A program made the position numbers and the translations under genes. Source: Candidatus Pantoea haifensis (GTDB lineage: Bacteria; Pseudomonadota; Gammaproteobacteria; Enterobacterales; Enterobacteriaceae). Taken from it: a stretch of 64,000 nucleotides of DNA. The notes below the pieces were generated by a model that was not told the DNA's origin, did no database searches, and saw only the letters and a list, made by a program, of their open reading frames with translations. This document shows positions 35,541 to 46,641 of the stretch, piece by piece (within the stretch, counting starts at the first letter, position 1; each line of letters opens with the position of its first letter). The stretch is taken from contig JAGTWN010000004.1 in NCBI GenBank assembly GCA_018842655.1, positions 2,108,001 to 2,172,000 of the forward strand. Direction: 5' to 3'.

Positions 35541-36621
35541 TTAAAGCATCGATCCTTGACGTGCTTTACTTACCGCCTCACCCAACTGCCATACCGCCAT
35601 CGCATAATGCGTACTGTGGTTGTAGCGCGTAATCACATAAAAATTAGGCAAGCCGTACCAGTATTGATAGCTGGTACCTAAATCGAGTCGTAATAAGCTG
35701 ACCTGATTATTACCATCCAGTGACCCTTGCGGAGACAAACCTGAAGCGGCAAGCATACTCACGCTGTAATTTGTCTTGAAGCCATTCTCCAGAAGCGGTG
35801 CCTGACCACTTGCCGGAACCGCTACATTCTGTCCGCTTTTCCAGCCATGCTGTTGAAAGTAGTGTGCCACGCTGCCAATAGCGTCAACCGGATCCCACAG
35901 GTTAGCATGACCGTCACCGTTGAAATCGACAGCGTATTCCTTATAAGAGGACGGCATAAACTGACCGTACCCCATCGCACCCGCAAACGATCCGCGCAGA
36001 TCCAAGGGATCGTCTTGTTCGTTACGCGCCATTAGCAGGAACGTTTCGAGCTCGCTACTAAAGTAAGCCGCACGCCGTGGATAATTAAAAGAGAGCGTCG
36101 CCAGCGCATCCAAAATGCGGGTTTTGCCCATCACACGGCCCCAGCGCGTTTCCACACCAATGATCCCAACGATAATTTCCGGCGGTACGCCATAAACTTG
36201 CTGGGCACGCTGCAACGCATCCTGGTATTGATTCCAGAAAGCGACGCCATTTTGCACGTTATCGGGGGTGATGAATTTATTACGGTAGCGAATCCAGGCG
36301 CCGTTAGGCCCGCTCGGCGGCGTGTAAGCGGGTGCCTGACGATCCATTAAGCGCAAAACATAATCCAGACGTTTAGCCTGGCCAATCACCGCGTGCAGTT
36401 GTTGGCGGTCAAAACCGTGTTTTTCCACCATTTGGTCGATAAATTGTTCTGCGGCAGGATTACCTGCAAAGTCGCCAAACATCGGCTGAACCGCATGGGA
36501 AGGTTCTAACAGAAATCCCCTTTCGGCGCGGTTTCAACAGCCATTTGCTGCGGGTTTGTGGCTTACTGCTACAGGCAGCAAGCAAAGCAATCAGAGGAAG
36601 AAAAGAAACCTTAAAACGCAT
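35541..36621 (-). CDS. mltB: Membrane-bound lytic murein transglycosylase B
   Basis: MltB is an outer-membrane lipoprotein that cleaves peptidoglycan between MurNAc and GlcNAc, forming 1,6-anhydro ends. The catalytic glutamate lies in VGIIGVETRWGRVMGKTR; GAMGYGQFMPSSY follows. The ATG at 36621 opens a lipoprotein signal with lipobox LAAC (Cys17). Two one-base losses separate it from the main frame: AAA at 36544-36546 (needs four) and C4 at 36517-36520 (needs five). With both, SKPQTRSKMAVETAPKGGF joins the core and the length is 360 aa (E. coli 361). Confidence 0.93.
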
Positions 36622-36956
36622 TCGATATCCATAAGCCAGCCCATACCAGTAATCGTCATGGTAATCGTTAGGCGCAGCGACTTACAGACCGACACTTTAA
36701 AAAAACGAACTTTCTGCGCTTTTAAGCCCTTAACGTGCAATTTTGTGAGCCGTCTCGGTAGGTTAACGATCCAGAATGAAAAGAGATTTTTTTGGCGCAA
36801 TGGCTTTGCTATGTTCGTCGCCAGAGAAAGGATGCCGGATGAAGCTTTAGCGGGAAAAGTGGTAACATTCATTTTTTGCGCCCCGCGAATACATTGCGAT
36901 GCGCCATTCTGTCAGGACGGTTTCATTATCGTTACGGGAAAGAGGAAGAATCAATC
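36622..36956. other. Divergent mltB-mutS gap
   Basis: About 335 bp lie between the divergent mltB and mutS starts. Short open frames on both strands resemble nothing I know and have no good start signals. The region should hold both promoters; I cannot pick them with confidence. Confidence 0.4.
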
Positions 36957-36989
36957 TTGAGTGAGAATGAGATCAAAGGAGCAGAGCAA

Positions 36990-39532
36990 ATGGACTTCAG
37001 TACCCATACGCCAATGATGCAGCAATATCTTCGCCTTAAGGCTGAGCATCCCGATATTCTGCTGTTCTACCGCATGGGCGATTTCTATGAGCTGTTTTAC
37101 GATGATGCGAAACGGGCTTCGCAGCTGCTGGAAATCTCATTAACGAAACGTGGCGCCTCAGCAGGCGAGCCTATTCCCATGGCAGGTGTCCCCTACCATG
37201 CCGTTGAAAGCTATCTGGCTAAACTTGTGCAACTGGGTGAATCGGTAGCGATTTGCGAGCAGATTGGCGATCCGGCTTTGAGCAAAGGGCCGGTTGAGCG
37301 CAAAGTGGTTCGTATTGTTACGCCAGGCACCATTAGTGATGAAGCTCTGTTACAAGAGCGGCATGACAATTTACTGGCGGCGATTGTTCAAACTGCACGC
37401 GGCTACGGTTACGCCACGCTCGATATCAGTTCCGGCCGCTTCCGCCTGAGCGAGCCATCGGATCTGGAGACCATGGCAGCTGAGTTGCAACGCACTAATC
37501 CCGCCGAGTTGCTGTATCCAGAAGATTTTCAGGCAATGTCATTGATTGAGCATCGTCGAGGGTTACGCCGTCGCCCGCTGTGGGAATTTGAAATTGATAC
37601 TGCCCGCCAGCAGCTTAATCTGCAATTTGGCACCCGCGATCTTAGCGGTTTCGGTGTAGAGCAGGCCACCCTGGGGCTTCGGGCAGCCGGTTGTCTGCTG
37701 CAATATGTAAAAGATACCCAACGTACAACCCTGCCTCATATTCGTTCTCTCAGCATGGAGCGCCAGCAAGACAGCGTTATTATGGATGCTGCAACACGTC
37801 GTAATCTGGAGATTACTCAGAACCTGGCGGGTGGCACAGATAACACGCTGGCAGCAGTGCTGGACAAAACGGTAACGCCAATGGGCAGCCGCATGCTGAA
37901 ACGCTGGCTGCATATGCCGCTACGTGATGTTCACATCATTAATCAGCGGCAAGAATCAATTGCAGAACTGCAAAATTTGTCTGAGTCACTGCAACCGGTA
38001 CTGCGCCAGGTCGGCGATTTAGAACGCATTCTGGCACGTTTAGCCCTGCGCACTGCGCGTCCGCGCGATCTGGCGCGTATGCGCCATGCTTTCCAGCAAT
38101 TTCCTGAATTAAATAGTTTGCTGGAAGATGTGGCAGCTCCACAGCTAAAAAAATTACGTGAGCAAATGGGTGAGTTTGCAGAGTTGCGGGAACTGCTGGA
38201 ACAAGCCGTTGTTGAGTCCCCGCCCGTATTGATTCGTGACGGTGGTGTTATCGCTCCCGGCTATAATGCCGAGCTGGACGAATGGCGTGCGCTGGCGGAT
38301 GGCGCGACAGATTATCTCGATAAGTTAGAAATTCGTGAACGAGAAAAACTGGGGCTGGATACGCTGAAAGTTGGCTTCAATGCTGTGCATGGCTATTACA
38401 TTCAGGTGAGCCGCGGACAAAGTCATCAAGTACCCATGCACTATGTCCGCCGCCAGACCCTGAAAAATGCCGAGCGTTATATCATTCCGGAACTGAAAGA
38501 GTACGAAGATAAAGTGCTTACGTCAAAAGGCAAAGCACTGGCGCTGGAAAAAGCTTGTATGAATCGTTATTTGATCAGTTACTGCCGCATCTGGAAGCCC
38601 TTCAGCTAAGTGCCTCTGCACTGGCTGAACTGGATGTATTAAGTAACCTGGCCGAGCGAGCCTGGACGCTGAATTATTGTCGGCCGGGCTTACAAAATAA
38701 GCCCGGCATCAAAATTACCGGAGGTCGCCACCCCGTTGTTGAGCAAGTGCTGAAAGAGCCGTTTATTGCTAACCCGCTGTCATTAGCGCCGCAACGTCGC
38801 ATGTTAATCATTACCGGACCAAACATGGGCGGTAAAAGTACTTATATGCGCCAGGCCGCTCTGATTGCTCTTATGGCATGGATTGGCAGCTTTGTCCCGG
38901 CAGATGAGGCGCTGATTGGCCCACTTGACCGCATTTTTACGCGCGTCGGTGCAGCAGACGATTTGGCGTCTGGTCGCTCAACCTTCATGGTTGAAATGAC
39001 CGAAACGGCTAATATTCTGCATAATGCGACCGAGAATAGCCTGGTGCTGATGGATGAAATTGGACGCGGTACCTCGACCTACGACGGCTTATCGCTTGCC
39101 TGGGCTTGCGCAGAAAATCTGGCAAACAGAATCAAAGCGATGACGTTATTTGCTACGCACTATTTTGAACTGACAACGCTGCCAGAAAAAATGGAAGGCG
39201 TCGTTAATGTGCATCTCGACGCGGTTGAGCATGGCGATACCATTGCGTTTATGCACAGCGTGCAAGAAGGTGCCGCCAGCAAAAGTTATGGACTTGCCGT
39301 GGCCGCGCTGGCGGGTGTACCGAAAGAGGTGATTAAGCGTGCACGTAATAAGTTGAAAGAGCTGGAAACGGTGTCAAACCATTCAGCATCTTCAACAGTT
39401 GATGGTTCGCAATTGCCACTGCTTGTGGAGGAAACATCCCCGGCAGTTGAAGCACTTGAAGCCTTAGATCCAGACACCCTGACGCCACGTCAGGCACTGG
39501 AATGGATTTACCGTCTGAAGTCTCTGGTATAA
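36990..39532 (+). CDS. mutS: DNA mismatch repair protein MutS, one frame break
   Basis: MutS recognises mismatches and short insertion/deletion loops. The N-terminal mismatch-binding domain has [18 protein letters not shown] (with the Phe-x-Glu wedge), and the C-terminal ATPase has Walker [10 protein letters not shown] and [14 protein letters not shown]. The start [12 protein letters not shown] at 36990 follows AAGGAG; a TTG at 36957 after GAGGAAG is an alternative. The A5 run at 38548-38552 needs six, joining LALEKSLYE to [12 protein letters not shown] and giving 847 aa (E. coli 853). As written, the protein is cut before the ATPase domain. Confidence 0.94.
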
Positions 39533-39555
39533 GCCGCTTTTCCGCATTTTACCTT

Positions 39556-39823
39556 TCAGTAATTCAGTAAGTCAGTAAGTCAGTAAGTCAGTAAGTCAGT
39601 AAGTCAGTAAGTCAGTAAGTCAGTAAGTCAGTAAGTCAGTAAGTCAGTAAGTCAGTAAGTCAGTAAGTCAGTAAGTCAGTAAGTCAGTAAGTCAGTAAGT
39701 CAGTAAGTCAGTAAGTCAGTAAGTCAGTAAGTCAGTAAGCAAGTCAGTAAGTCAGTAAGTCAGTAAGTCAGTAAGTCAGTAAGTCAGTAAGTCAGTAAGT
39801 CAGTAAGTCAGTAAGTCAGTAAG
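39556..39823. repeat. Tandem array of the 8-bp unit TCAGTAAG
   Basis: Thirty-three tandem 8-bp units fill 268 bp. The first unit is TCAGTAAT; the rest read TCAGTAAG without a substitution. After 23 units a 4-bp CAAG (39740-39743) breaks the phase, then ten more units follow. The array lies between the mutS stop and the rpoS terminator, in the mutS 3' untranslated region, and encodes stops in all frames. It looks like a variable-number repeat made by slippage. Any assembly from short reads could misstate the copy number. Confidence 0.97.
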
Positions 39824-39832
39824 CAGAAATAA

Positions 39833-39860
39833 AAAAGCGGTGGTTTTCACCACCGCTTTT
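39833..39860. terminator. Shared mutS/rpoS terminator
   Basis: AAAAGCGGTGG and CCACCGCTTTT form a hairpin with A and T tracts on each side, serving rpoS on the minus strand and mutS read-through on the plus strand. Confidence 0.9.
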
Positions 39861-39879
39861 CGCATTAACACAGAGCTAA

Positions 39880-40872
39880 TTATTCACGAAACAGTGCTTC
39901 AATGTTGAGGCCCTGCGCCTGCAAGATTTCGCGCAGACGGCGTAAGCCTTCAACCTGAATCTGGCGCACACGCTCGCGGGTTAAACCGATTTCACGGCCT
40001 ACATCCTCAAGCGTTGCCGCTTCATAGCCTAACAGGCCGAAACGACGTGCTAACACTTCACGCTGCTTGGCGTTCAGTTCGAACAACCATTTAACGATGC
40101 TTTGCTTCATATCATCGTCTTGTGTGGTATCTTCCGGACCGTTGTCTTTTTCATCGGCCAGAATATCCAACAGCGCCTTTTCAGAATCTCCACCCAGTGG
40201 CGTATCAACTGATGTAATGCGTTCGTTGAGACGTAACATACGGCTTACGTCATCAACAGGTTTATCTAACTGCTCAGCGATCTCTTCCGCACTGGGCTCA
40301 TGATCAAGCTTGTGAGAAAGTTCACGCGCTGTGCGCAGATAAACATTTAACTCTTTAACAATGTGAATCGGCAAACGAATTGTACGGGTTTGGTTCATGA
40401 TAGCCCGTTCAATGGTCTGACGAATCCACCAGGTGGCGTACGTTGAGAAACGGAACCCACGTTCTGGGTCAAATTTCTCTACGGCGCGAATCAAGCCCAG
40501 ATTACCCTCTTCAATCAGATCCAGCAGGGCCAGACCACGATTGCTGTAACGACGGGCAATCTTCACCACCAGGCGCAAGTTACTTTCAATCATGCGGCGA
40601 CGAGAAGGAATGTCACCTCGTAATGCACGGCGTGCGAAGAAAACTTCTTCCTCAGCCGTTAACAAAGGAGAATAGCCAATCTCCCCGAGATAGAGCTGCG
40701 TCGCATCCAAAACGCGTTGCGTCGCCCCTTGTGACAACAACTCTTCTTCCGCTACGTCGTTATCACCAGGTTCGTTTTCAACGAGAGCCTTCTCATCAAA
40801 AACCTCAGCTCCGTTCTCCTCGAATTCCGCATTCTCATGTAACTCGTTTACTTTCAGCGTATTCTGGCTCAT
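39880..40872 (-). CDS. rpoS: Stationary-phase sigma factor RpoS
   Basis: RpoS directs the general stress response. The 330-aa length equals E. coli. Region 1.2 ([14 protein letters not shown]), region 2 ([18 protein letters not shown]), region 3 and region 4 ([19 protein letters not shown] then ERVRQIQ) are complete. The acidic N-terminus with [11 protein letters not shown] resembles Erwiniaceae more than E. coli. The frame is intact. The main rpoS promoter of E. coli lies inside nlpD; the same arrangement is likely here. Confidence 0.98.
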   Translation of the reverse strand: MSQNTLKVNELHENAEFEENGAEVFDEKALVENEPGDNDVAEEELLSQGATQRVLDATQLYLGEIGYSPLLTAEEEVFFARRALRGDIPSRRRMIESNLRLVVKIARRYSNRGLALLDLIEEGNLGLIRAVEKFDPERGFRFSTYATWWIRQTIERAIMNQTRTIRLPIHIVKELNVYLRTARELSHKLDHEPSAEEIAEQLDKPVDDVSRMLRLNERITSVDTPLGGDSEKALLDILADEKDNGPEDTTQDDDMKQSIVKWLFELNAKQREVLARRFGLLGYEAATLEDVGREIGLTRERVRQIQVEGLRRLREILQAQGLNIEALFRE

Positions 40873-40923
40873 AAGCGGCTCCTACCCGTGATTCCAAGGC
40901 AGAACACCAGAGGTTCTGCCGGA

Positions 40924-42024
40924 TTATCGCTGCGGTAAATAACGCAACGGGTTTACGGATTTCCCCTTGTAACGAATTTCAAAATGTAATCTAACTGAAC
41001 TGGTACCGGTGCTACCCATGGTAGCGATCTTTTGCCCCGCCTTAACTTCCTGTTGTTCCCGGACCAGCATTGTATCGTTGTGGGCGTAGGCACTCAGGTA
41101 ATCATCATTGTGTTTAATGATAATCAAGTTACCGTAACCCCGGAGTGCGTTACCTGCGTAAACCACCCTTCCTGATGAGGTAGCCACAACAGATTGTCCG
41201 CGCGATCCGGCGATATCGATCCCTTTATTGCCACCTTCCGCGGCAGAGAAGTTATCGATAATCTTCCCATCGGTCGGCCAACGCCAGCTTCCCACCGGCG
41301 TTGAACTATTGGTCGTGCTGCTGACCGTGGGCGGTGCGGTAACCACGGGAGCTGTTGTCGTTGCAACATTTGCTCCTTTCGACGGCAGAAGTTTACTGCC
41401 ACTCGAATTACCCGAATCATCAGAATACGTAATAACAGGTTGCTGTGCAACAGCAGCAGTTTTAATTTGTGGAGAAGTTGGAACGCCACCCTGGGTGGCA
41501 TCAGCAGCAGTAATGGCATTGCCTCCAGTGATCGGCTGGCCTGATCCATTACCCACCTGCAAAGTCTGACCCACGTTCAAGCCGTAGGGCGCCGGGACGT
41601 TGTTGCGTTGCGCTAAATCCCGAAAATCATTGCCGGTAATCCAGGCGATATAGAAAAGTGTATCGCCACGCTTTACGGTATAGGTCTCACCCGAGTAACT
41701 ACCTTTCGGAATGTTCTGATAACTGCGGTTGTAAACGATGCGTCCATTTTGTGTCTGAACAGCGTTATCACCGCTAATCATTCCCCCACTATTTGGCGTG
41801 GAAGGTACATTTCCGCTTAACATTCCATTTTGTGAAGGCATAGATGGAACACTATTAGAAACGGCATTCGTCCCGCCGGACGCTGTGTTCATGCCGCCGC
41901 CATCACCAATACGGCTAATAGGTGCCTGTGTATTATCACTTGAGCTACAGCCCGCCAGCCAAAAACCTACCAGTGAAAGCGCCGCCAGACGGCGTAATTG
42001 AAAAATTGTGCTTCCCGTGCTCAT
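40924..42024 (-). CDS. nlpD: Murein hydrolase activator lipoprotein NlpD
   Basis: NlpD is an outer-membrane lipoprotein that activates amidase AmiC at the division septum. The start [12 protein letters not shown] at 42024 leads to lipobox LAGC (Cys26). A Gly/Asn/Ser-rich linker precedes a LysM domain ([17 protein letters not shown]), and a degenerate M23 peptidase domain ends the protein ([27 protein letters not shown]). The length is 366 aa (E. coli 379). A longer upstream frame is not supported. Confidence 0.95.
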   Translation of the reverse strand: MSTGSTIFQLRRLAALSLVGFWLAGCSSSDNTQAPISRIGDGGGMNTASGGTNAVSNSVPSMPSQNGMLSGNVPSTPNSGGMISGDNAVQTQNGRIVYNRSYQNIPKGSYSGETYTVKRGDTLFYIAWITGNDFRDLAQRNNVPAPYGLNVGQTLQVGNGSGQPITGGNAITAADATQGGVPTSPQIKTAAVAQQPVITYSDDSGNSSGSKLLPSKGANVATTTAPVVTAPPTVSSTTNSSTPVGSWRWPTDGKIIDNFSAAEGGNKGIDIAGSRGQSVVATSSGRVVYAGNALRGYGNLIIIKHNDDYLSAYAHNDTMLVREQQEVKAGQKIATMGSTGTSSVRLHFEIRYKGKSVNPLRYLPQR

Positions 42025-42191
42025 TGATCCCCCGTGATGGCAACCCTGAATGTATCTGTCTCGCTGCACTCGCCAGCACAATACTCTGTGCGGCGCGTTA
42101 AAATCTGCTTTTTCATTGATGAAAAGGGATAGTAACAATATCAAGTGCGAGGTGCCATGAAACAGTTGTGAAGAAATACGAAGCCGATATG

Positions 42192-42817
42192 TCAGGCGAG
42201 ATCGCCCTGGACTAAAGGAACAAAACGGACCGGTTCAATTATCTCTTCGACAAAATCTTTTCCTTTGCGACGCAGACGCTTCAGCACTTGCTGATCTTCG
42301 CCGACCGGGAGCACCATAATGCCGTCTTCTGCGAGTTGCGCCATCAGCGCAATCGGAATTTCTGGGGAGCGGCCGTGACGATAATGGCATCAAATGGCCC
42401 ACGTGAGGCCCAGCCTTGCCAGCCATCGCCATGCCGGGTTGACACATTATGTAAATCGAGCTGCTTTAAACGGCGTTTCGCCTGCCACTGTAAACCTTTG
42501 ATGCGCTCAACTGAATAAACATGATCGACCAGGTGCGCAAGGATAGCAGTTTGATAACCGGAGCCGGTGCCGATCTCCAGCACGCGTGAATGCGGCTGCA
42601 GTTCTAACAGTGCGGTCATGCGCGCAACCATATAGGGTTGTGAAATGGTCTGGCCCGAGCCAATCGGCAACGCGACGTTATCCCAGGCTTTGTGCTCAAA
42701 CGCTTCATCAATAAAGCGTTCCCGCGGCACATCAGCAATCGCCTTTAACAGGATTTCATCATCAATGCCCTGCTGACGCAGTTGTGCCAACAACGTTTCG
42801 ATGCGCCGGTTTACCAT
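42192..42817 (-). CDS. pcm: Protein-L-isoaspartate O-methyltransferase
   Basis: Pcm repairs isoaspartyl residues in aged proteins with S-adenosylmethionine ([15 protein letters not shown]). The N-terminal three quarters are open from 42817. The frame breaks at G4 42364-42367 on the plus strand; one more base gives [17 protein letters not shown] and a normal ending [10 protein letters not shown], for 208 aa exactly as in E. coli. Its ATG overlaps the surE stop. Confidence 0.93.
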
Positions 42818-43571
42818 GCCAGATTCACCTCAGCTTTATTCAGCCAGTTGCTAAGCACATCCTGTGCGCTGTGCGCAGTCAAATCAACATGTAACGCTGT
42901 GATTGAGACATAGCCTAGATCGACCGCAGCAAAATCGGTGTCAGGACCGGCATCAAGTTTTTCACCGGGTGGCCCGATCCAGTAAAGCGTATTGCCCCGG
43001 GGTCCTGCTGTTCAATCACTTTATCAGCAGGATGACGGCTACCACAGCGGGTAACACGAATGCCTTTCAGCTCGGCTAACGGTAAATCGGGAACGTTAAT
43101 ATTCAGAATGCGCCCGGTGCGCAAAGGCTCACGCGACAACGCTTTCAGCAGTGCGCAGATCACCGCCGCTGCCGTCTCATAATGCTGATGACCATTCAGC
43201 GATACGGCAATGGCGGGCAGGCCGAGATGACGACCTTCCATGGCGGCGGCAACAGTACCGGAGTAAATCACATCATCGCCAAGATTAGGGCCGGCATTGA
43301 TACCTGAAACCACAATATCAGGGCGCGGTTGCATCAATGCATTGACGCCCAGATAAACGCAGTCTGTCGGGGTGCCCATCTGCACAGCAACGTCCCCATT
43401 CTCATGGGTAAACGTGCGCAGCGGGGTTTCCAGTGTTAATGAATTTGAGGCTCCGCTGCGATTGCGATCGGGTGCCACAACCTGCACCTCAGCAATCTTT
43501 CGCAAGGCTTTCGCCAGAGTTTGAATGCCTGGCGCATGAATGCCGTCATCATTACTCAGCAATATCCGCAT
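42811..43571 (-). CDS. surE: 5'/3'-nucleotidase SurE
   Basis: SurE is a metal-dependent nucleotidase and exopolyphosphatase important in stationary phase. [15 protein letters not shown] provides the metal-binding DD. The frame breaks within CCCCGGGG at 42995-43002; one more C or G restores [14 protein letters not shown] and runs to a stop at 42811 with [15 protein letters not shown], giving 253 aa exactly as in E. coli. It overlaps truD by 20 bp and pcm by 7 bp. Confidence 0.94.
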
Positions 43572-44592
43572 CGTCACCTTCTTGTTGCAGAAGTTCACGT
43601 ACTACACTGGTGGCAAAACTGCCTGCGGGCAGCCAGAATTGCATCTCCAGCGTGACATCATCCCACCAGCTCCAACGTAGATCGCGTGGCACGACCAGCA
43701 TTGCGCGGCGTCCAGCATCGACACGTTCACGCTCAAGCAGTGTAATTAATTCTGATGCGTCTGCCAGACTTTGCTGCTCAAATTTGAGTGCTTCGGCTTG
43801 CGGGCCAGCCTCTCCTCGCCCCGGCATTGGTGCGGTAATACGCAGCTCATGCTGATCAACACGCGCCTGTAAAGATTCAAGCTCCTCAGCCTGTGCCACA
43901 AACCAGCTTCCACGCCCCGTCAGTTGTAATACATCACCGGCTAACAGTTGCGTTAAGCCACCCTGCTGCTGCAAGCGCAGGCTGGTCACCTGATTAAACA
44001 ACGCGCTGCGGGCAGCAGAAAGTATCAGGCTGCGTTTATTCCGGTCACGCAGGCGAATTTCATCACGCGCCCACTGCTGCGCCATGGTCAGATTATTGCC
44101 ATTGCGGCCAAAACGCTGCTCACCAAAATAGTTCGGTACGCCTGCATCACGGATCAACACCAGCCGCTGCTCAACCTCCTGGCGTTTACTAACCTGACGG
44201 ATCACCAGACGAAACGCGTTACCCGCCAGCGCACCGATACGCAGCTTGCGTTTGTGGCGCACAACATCAAGGATTTCGACGCCTTCTAACGCAAAGCCGC
44301 TTAAATCAGGCATTGCATTGCCCGGCAGACGGAAGCAGAGGGTCTGTTCAGTAACGGCATGGCGATCTTTCATGCCAGCGTAGCTCAGATCGCGCATGTG
44401 AATACTTAAATATTTCGCCAGTGCTTCAGCAACGAAGCGCGTATTGGCACCCACTTTGCGAATGCGTACCAGCAGATGTTCACCTTCGCCATCCGCGTTG
44501 TAGCCGAGATCTTCGACCACAACAAAATCTTCCGGATAAGCTTTAATCACCCCCGTCGCTGCTGGCGTACCGTGCAAATAATGCAGCGTCAT
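43552..44592 (-). CDS. truD: tRNA pseudouridine(13) synthase TruD
   Basis: TruD isomerises U13 of tRNA-Glu. The 346-aa protein (E. coli 349) has the catalytic Asp in [13 protein letters not shown] and the insertion-domain motif [15 protein letters not shown]. Frame intact. The start overlaps the ispF stop in ATGA. Confidence 0.96.
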   Translation of the reverse strand: MTLHYLHGTPAATGVIKAYPEDFVVVEDLGYNADGEGEHLLVRIRKVGANTRFVAEALAKYLSIHMRDLSYAGMKDRHAVTEQTLCFRLPGNAMPDLSGFALEGVEILDVVRHKRKLRIGALAGNAFRLVIRQVSKRQEVEQRLVLIRDAGVPNYFGEQRFGRNGNNLTMAQQWARDEIRLRDRNKRSLILSAARSALFNQVTSLRLQQQGGLTQLLAGDVLQLTGRGSWFVAQAEELESLQARVDQHELRITAPMPGRGEAGPQAEALKFEQQSLADASELITLLERERVDAGRRAMLVVPRDLRWSWWDDVTLEMQFWLPAGSFATSVVRELLQQEGDDADIAE

Positions 44593-45070
44593 GCTGGCTC
44601 CACTTTCATCAGCAAGGCGACCGCTTCACAGGCAATCCCCTCTCCGCGTCCGGTAAAACCCAGTTTTTCAGTGGTCGTGGCTTTCACGTTCACCGCATCC
44701 ATATGACACCCCAGATCTTCAGCAATATTCACGCGCATTTGCGGCACGTGCGGCAGCATTTTTGGTGCCTGGGCAATGATCGTCACGTCAACATTACCGA
44801 TGCAGTAACCCTTAGCCGCAATACGACGCCAGGCTTCGCGTAAAAGACCCCGGCTGTCTGCGCCTTTAAACGCCGGATCGGTATCCGGAAAAAGCTTGCC
44901 GATATCGCCCATTGCTGCTGCGCCCAGCAGTGCATCAGTCAGTGCATGCAGCGCCACGTCACCATCGGAGTGCGCAACAAAACCTTGCTCAAACGGGATT
45001 CGCACTCCGCCAATCACCAAAGGACCTTCTCCCCAAAGGCGTGAACGTCAAAACCGTGACCAATACGCAT
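44589..45070 (-). CDS. ispF: 2-C-methyl-D-erythritol 2,4-cyclodiphosphate synthase
   Basis: IspF makes MEcPP in the essential MEP isoprenoid pathway. Metal ligands lie in GHGFDVHAF (D and H) and [12 protein letters not shown]. The true start [13 protein letters not shown] is at 45070, overlapping the ispD stop (TGATG). A C4 run at 45031-45034 is one short and separates it from the main frame; with five the length is 160 aa (E. coli 159). Confidence 0.95.
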
Positions 45071-45783
45071 CATGCGCTCTCCTTTAATTGAATCTGACTA
45101 AGATAGAAAGCCGCCAGCGCCAGATCTTCTGGCCGGGTAACTTTGATGTTATCACTGCGTCCACTGACCAACATGGGATGATAGCCACAATATTCCAGCG
45201 CCGAGGCTTCATCAGTAATGGTGGCACCTTCATTTAACGCCCGCGTCAGGCAGGCGGTCAGCAGCGTACAGGGGAAAAATTGTGGCGTTAAGGCATGCCA
45301 TAAATCTTCACGATCAACGGTATGAGCAATCAGGGCTTTGCCAGGCTCGCCGCGTTTCATGGTATCGCGCACTGGCGCGGCCAGAATACCGCCGGTCTGG
45401 CTCTGCTCGCGAATGTGCAGTAATCGCGATAAATCATCGGGATGCAAACAGGGACGCGCAGCATCGTGCACCAATACCCAGCCTGCGCCCTGCGCGGCCT
45501 GTAATCCTGCCAGCACCGATTCAGCACGCGTTTCGCCACCGGTCACGCGCAGCACACGCGGATCGTTCGCCAGCGGCAGCGTGGCAAAATAGTGATCGTC
45601 AGGGCTTAACGCGATAATCACCTGCTTAATCGCAGGGTGAGAAAACAGGCGCGCAATGCTGTGTTCCAGAAGGGTGTGCTGACCAATCGTCAAATACTGC
45701 TTTGGACAGGTCGCCTGCATGCGACTACCGATACCGGCAGCCGGCACCACGGCAATCACATCCGCCAGGGAGAGGTTGTTCAT
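45070..45783 (-). CDS. ispD: 2-C-methyl-D-erythritol 4-phosphate cytidylyltransferase
   Basis: IspD couples CTP to MEP. The 237-aa sequence (E. coli 236) has the nucleotide-binding [20 protein letters not shown] and [10 protein letters not shown], and the C-terminal [11 protein letters not shown]. Frame intact. It lies 3 bp after ftsB and overlaps ispF. Confidence 0.97.
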   Translation of the reverse strand: MNNLSLADVIAVVPAAGIGSRMQATCPKQYLTIGQHTLLEHSIARLFSHPAIKQVIIALSPDDHYFATLPLANDPRVLRVTGGETRAESVLAGLQAAQGAGWVLVHDAARPCLHPDDLSRLLHIREQSQTGGILAAPVRDTMKRGEPGKALIAHTVDREDLWHALTPQFFPCTLLTACLTRALNEGATITDEASALEYCGYHPMLVSGRSDNIKVTRPEDLALAAFYLSQIQLKESA

Positions 45784-45786
45784 GTT

Positions 45787-46101
45787 TTATCGTTGTTGGT
45801 TTTGCGCAGCTTGCGCGTTACGTTTGTTCTGATCAGGCACCAGACGATAGAAGGTTTCACCGGGCTTAATCATACCCAGTTCACTACGTGCACGTTCTTC
45901 GATCGCTTCAGAGCCGCCATTGAGATCGTCAATTTCGGCGAACAGCTGATCGTTACGCGCTTTGAGCCTGGCGTTATTCGCCTGTTGTACCGCGACGTCA
46001 TCGTTAACGCGCGTATAATCATGGATGCCATTTTTCCCCAGCCACAACGAATATTGCAGCCAGCCCAGCAGCACCAATAGCAGTAACGTCAGTTTTCCCA
46101 T
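45787..46101 (-). CDS. ftsB: Cell division protein FtsB
   Basis: FtsB is a bitopic divisome protein in the FtsQBL complex. The start [19 protein letters not shown] at 46101 supplies the membrane segment; a coiled coil ([20 protein letters not shown]) and the GxxxxEERAR motif follow. The length is 104 aa (E. coli 103). A longer upstream frame lacks a family match. Confidence 0.96.
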   Translation of the reverse strand: MGKLTLLLLVLLGWLQYSLWLGKNGIHDYTRVNDDVAVQQANNARLKARNDQLFAEIDDLNGGSEAIEERARSELGMIKPGETFYRLVPDQNKRNAQAAQNQQR

Positions 46102-46267
46102 CCCGCCCCTAAAATCGGCCCAATCATCCCATAACTTTGCACAGGACTCCACACCAGCAGCAAAAATGCGCCGCTTTGCTGTTTGTCTGTACAAATCTGG
46201 ATTCAACGCAGGGAACGCAGTCAGGTAAAGTTTTGTAACCTGCCGATGCGTTTGTACATCAGTGGCG

Positions 46268-46588
46268 TTACCAGCCCGAGAGAAAGGAGAACAATAACCA
46301 GAACAGGAAAATCACGACGATGAACGTGGCGAGTGTCGTCCAGAGCAATTGCCCACGCAGCAGCATGCTTATCGCAATACCGATAATCACTGATACAGGC
46401 AACAATGCCAGGAAGAATGGCCAGGTATAAAGGAAGAAAAACAGCGTGTTGGAGCCGTAAAGGATAAAGGGGATCGCCAGCGCGCACCAGTAAGCGAGAA
46501 AACCGATTACACCGCCCGGCAGTGACGAGCGAGGCTCATCCTGGGGGCGTTCATCTTTGCGAGCCAGCATAGGGGTAATGTTCTGCAT
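46268..46588 (-). CDS. ygbE: Inner membrane protein YgbE (DUF3561)
   Basis: This 106-aa protein has three predicted membrane segments and the conserved [20 protein letters not shown], and aligns with E. coli YgbE (107 aa). Function unknown. It lies after cysC as in E. coli. An inverted repeat separates the two. Confidence 0.9.
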   Translation of the reverse strand: MQNITPMLARKDERPQDEPRSSLPGGVIGFLAYWCALAIPFILYGSNTLFFFLYTWPFFLALLPVSVIIGIAISMLLRGQLLWTTLATFIVVIFLFWLLFSFLSGW

Positions 46589-46608
46589 AAAAATCCTGGT
46601 GACTATTT

Positions 46609-46634
46609 GCGGCAAATCAAACTCGATTTGCCGC
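46609..46634. repeat. Inverted repeat between cysC and ygbE
   Basis: GCGGCAAATC and GATTTGCCGC are a perfect inverted repeat with a 6-bp loop. There is no T tract, so it may stabilise the cysDNC mRNA 3' end rather than terminate it. Confidence 0.7.
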
Positions 46635-46641
46635 TGTCTTT

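Noticed and set aside
36556-36960. Open frames on both strands in the mltB-mutS gap
   Set aside because: They overlap the mltB signal-peptide region or each other, show no recognisable domain and have poor start signals.
39556-39823. The repeat array as a CRISPR or iteron array
   Set aside because: Units are 8 bp and contiguous with no spacers, no cas genes lie nearby, and no replication gene adjoins it.
46221-46487. A second frame overlapping ygbE
   Set aside because: ygbE at 46268-46588 has the full family length and a normal stop, so no extension in another frame is needed.
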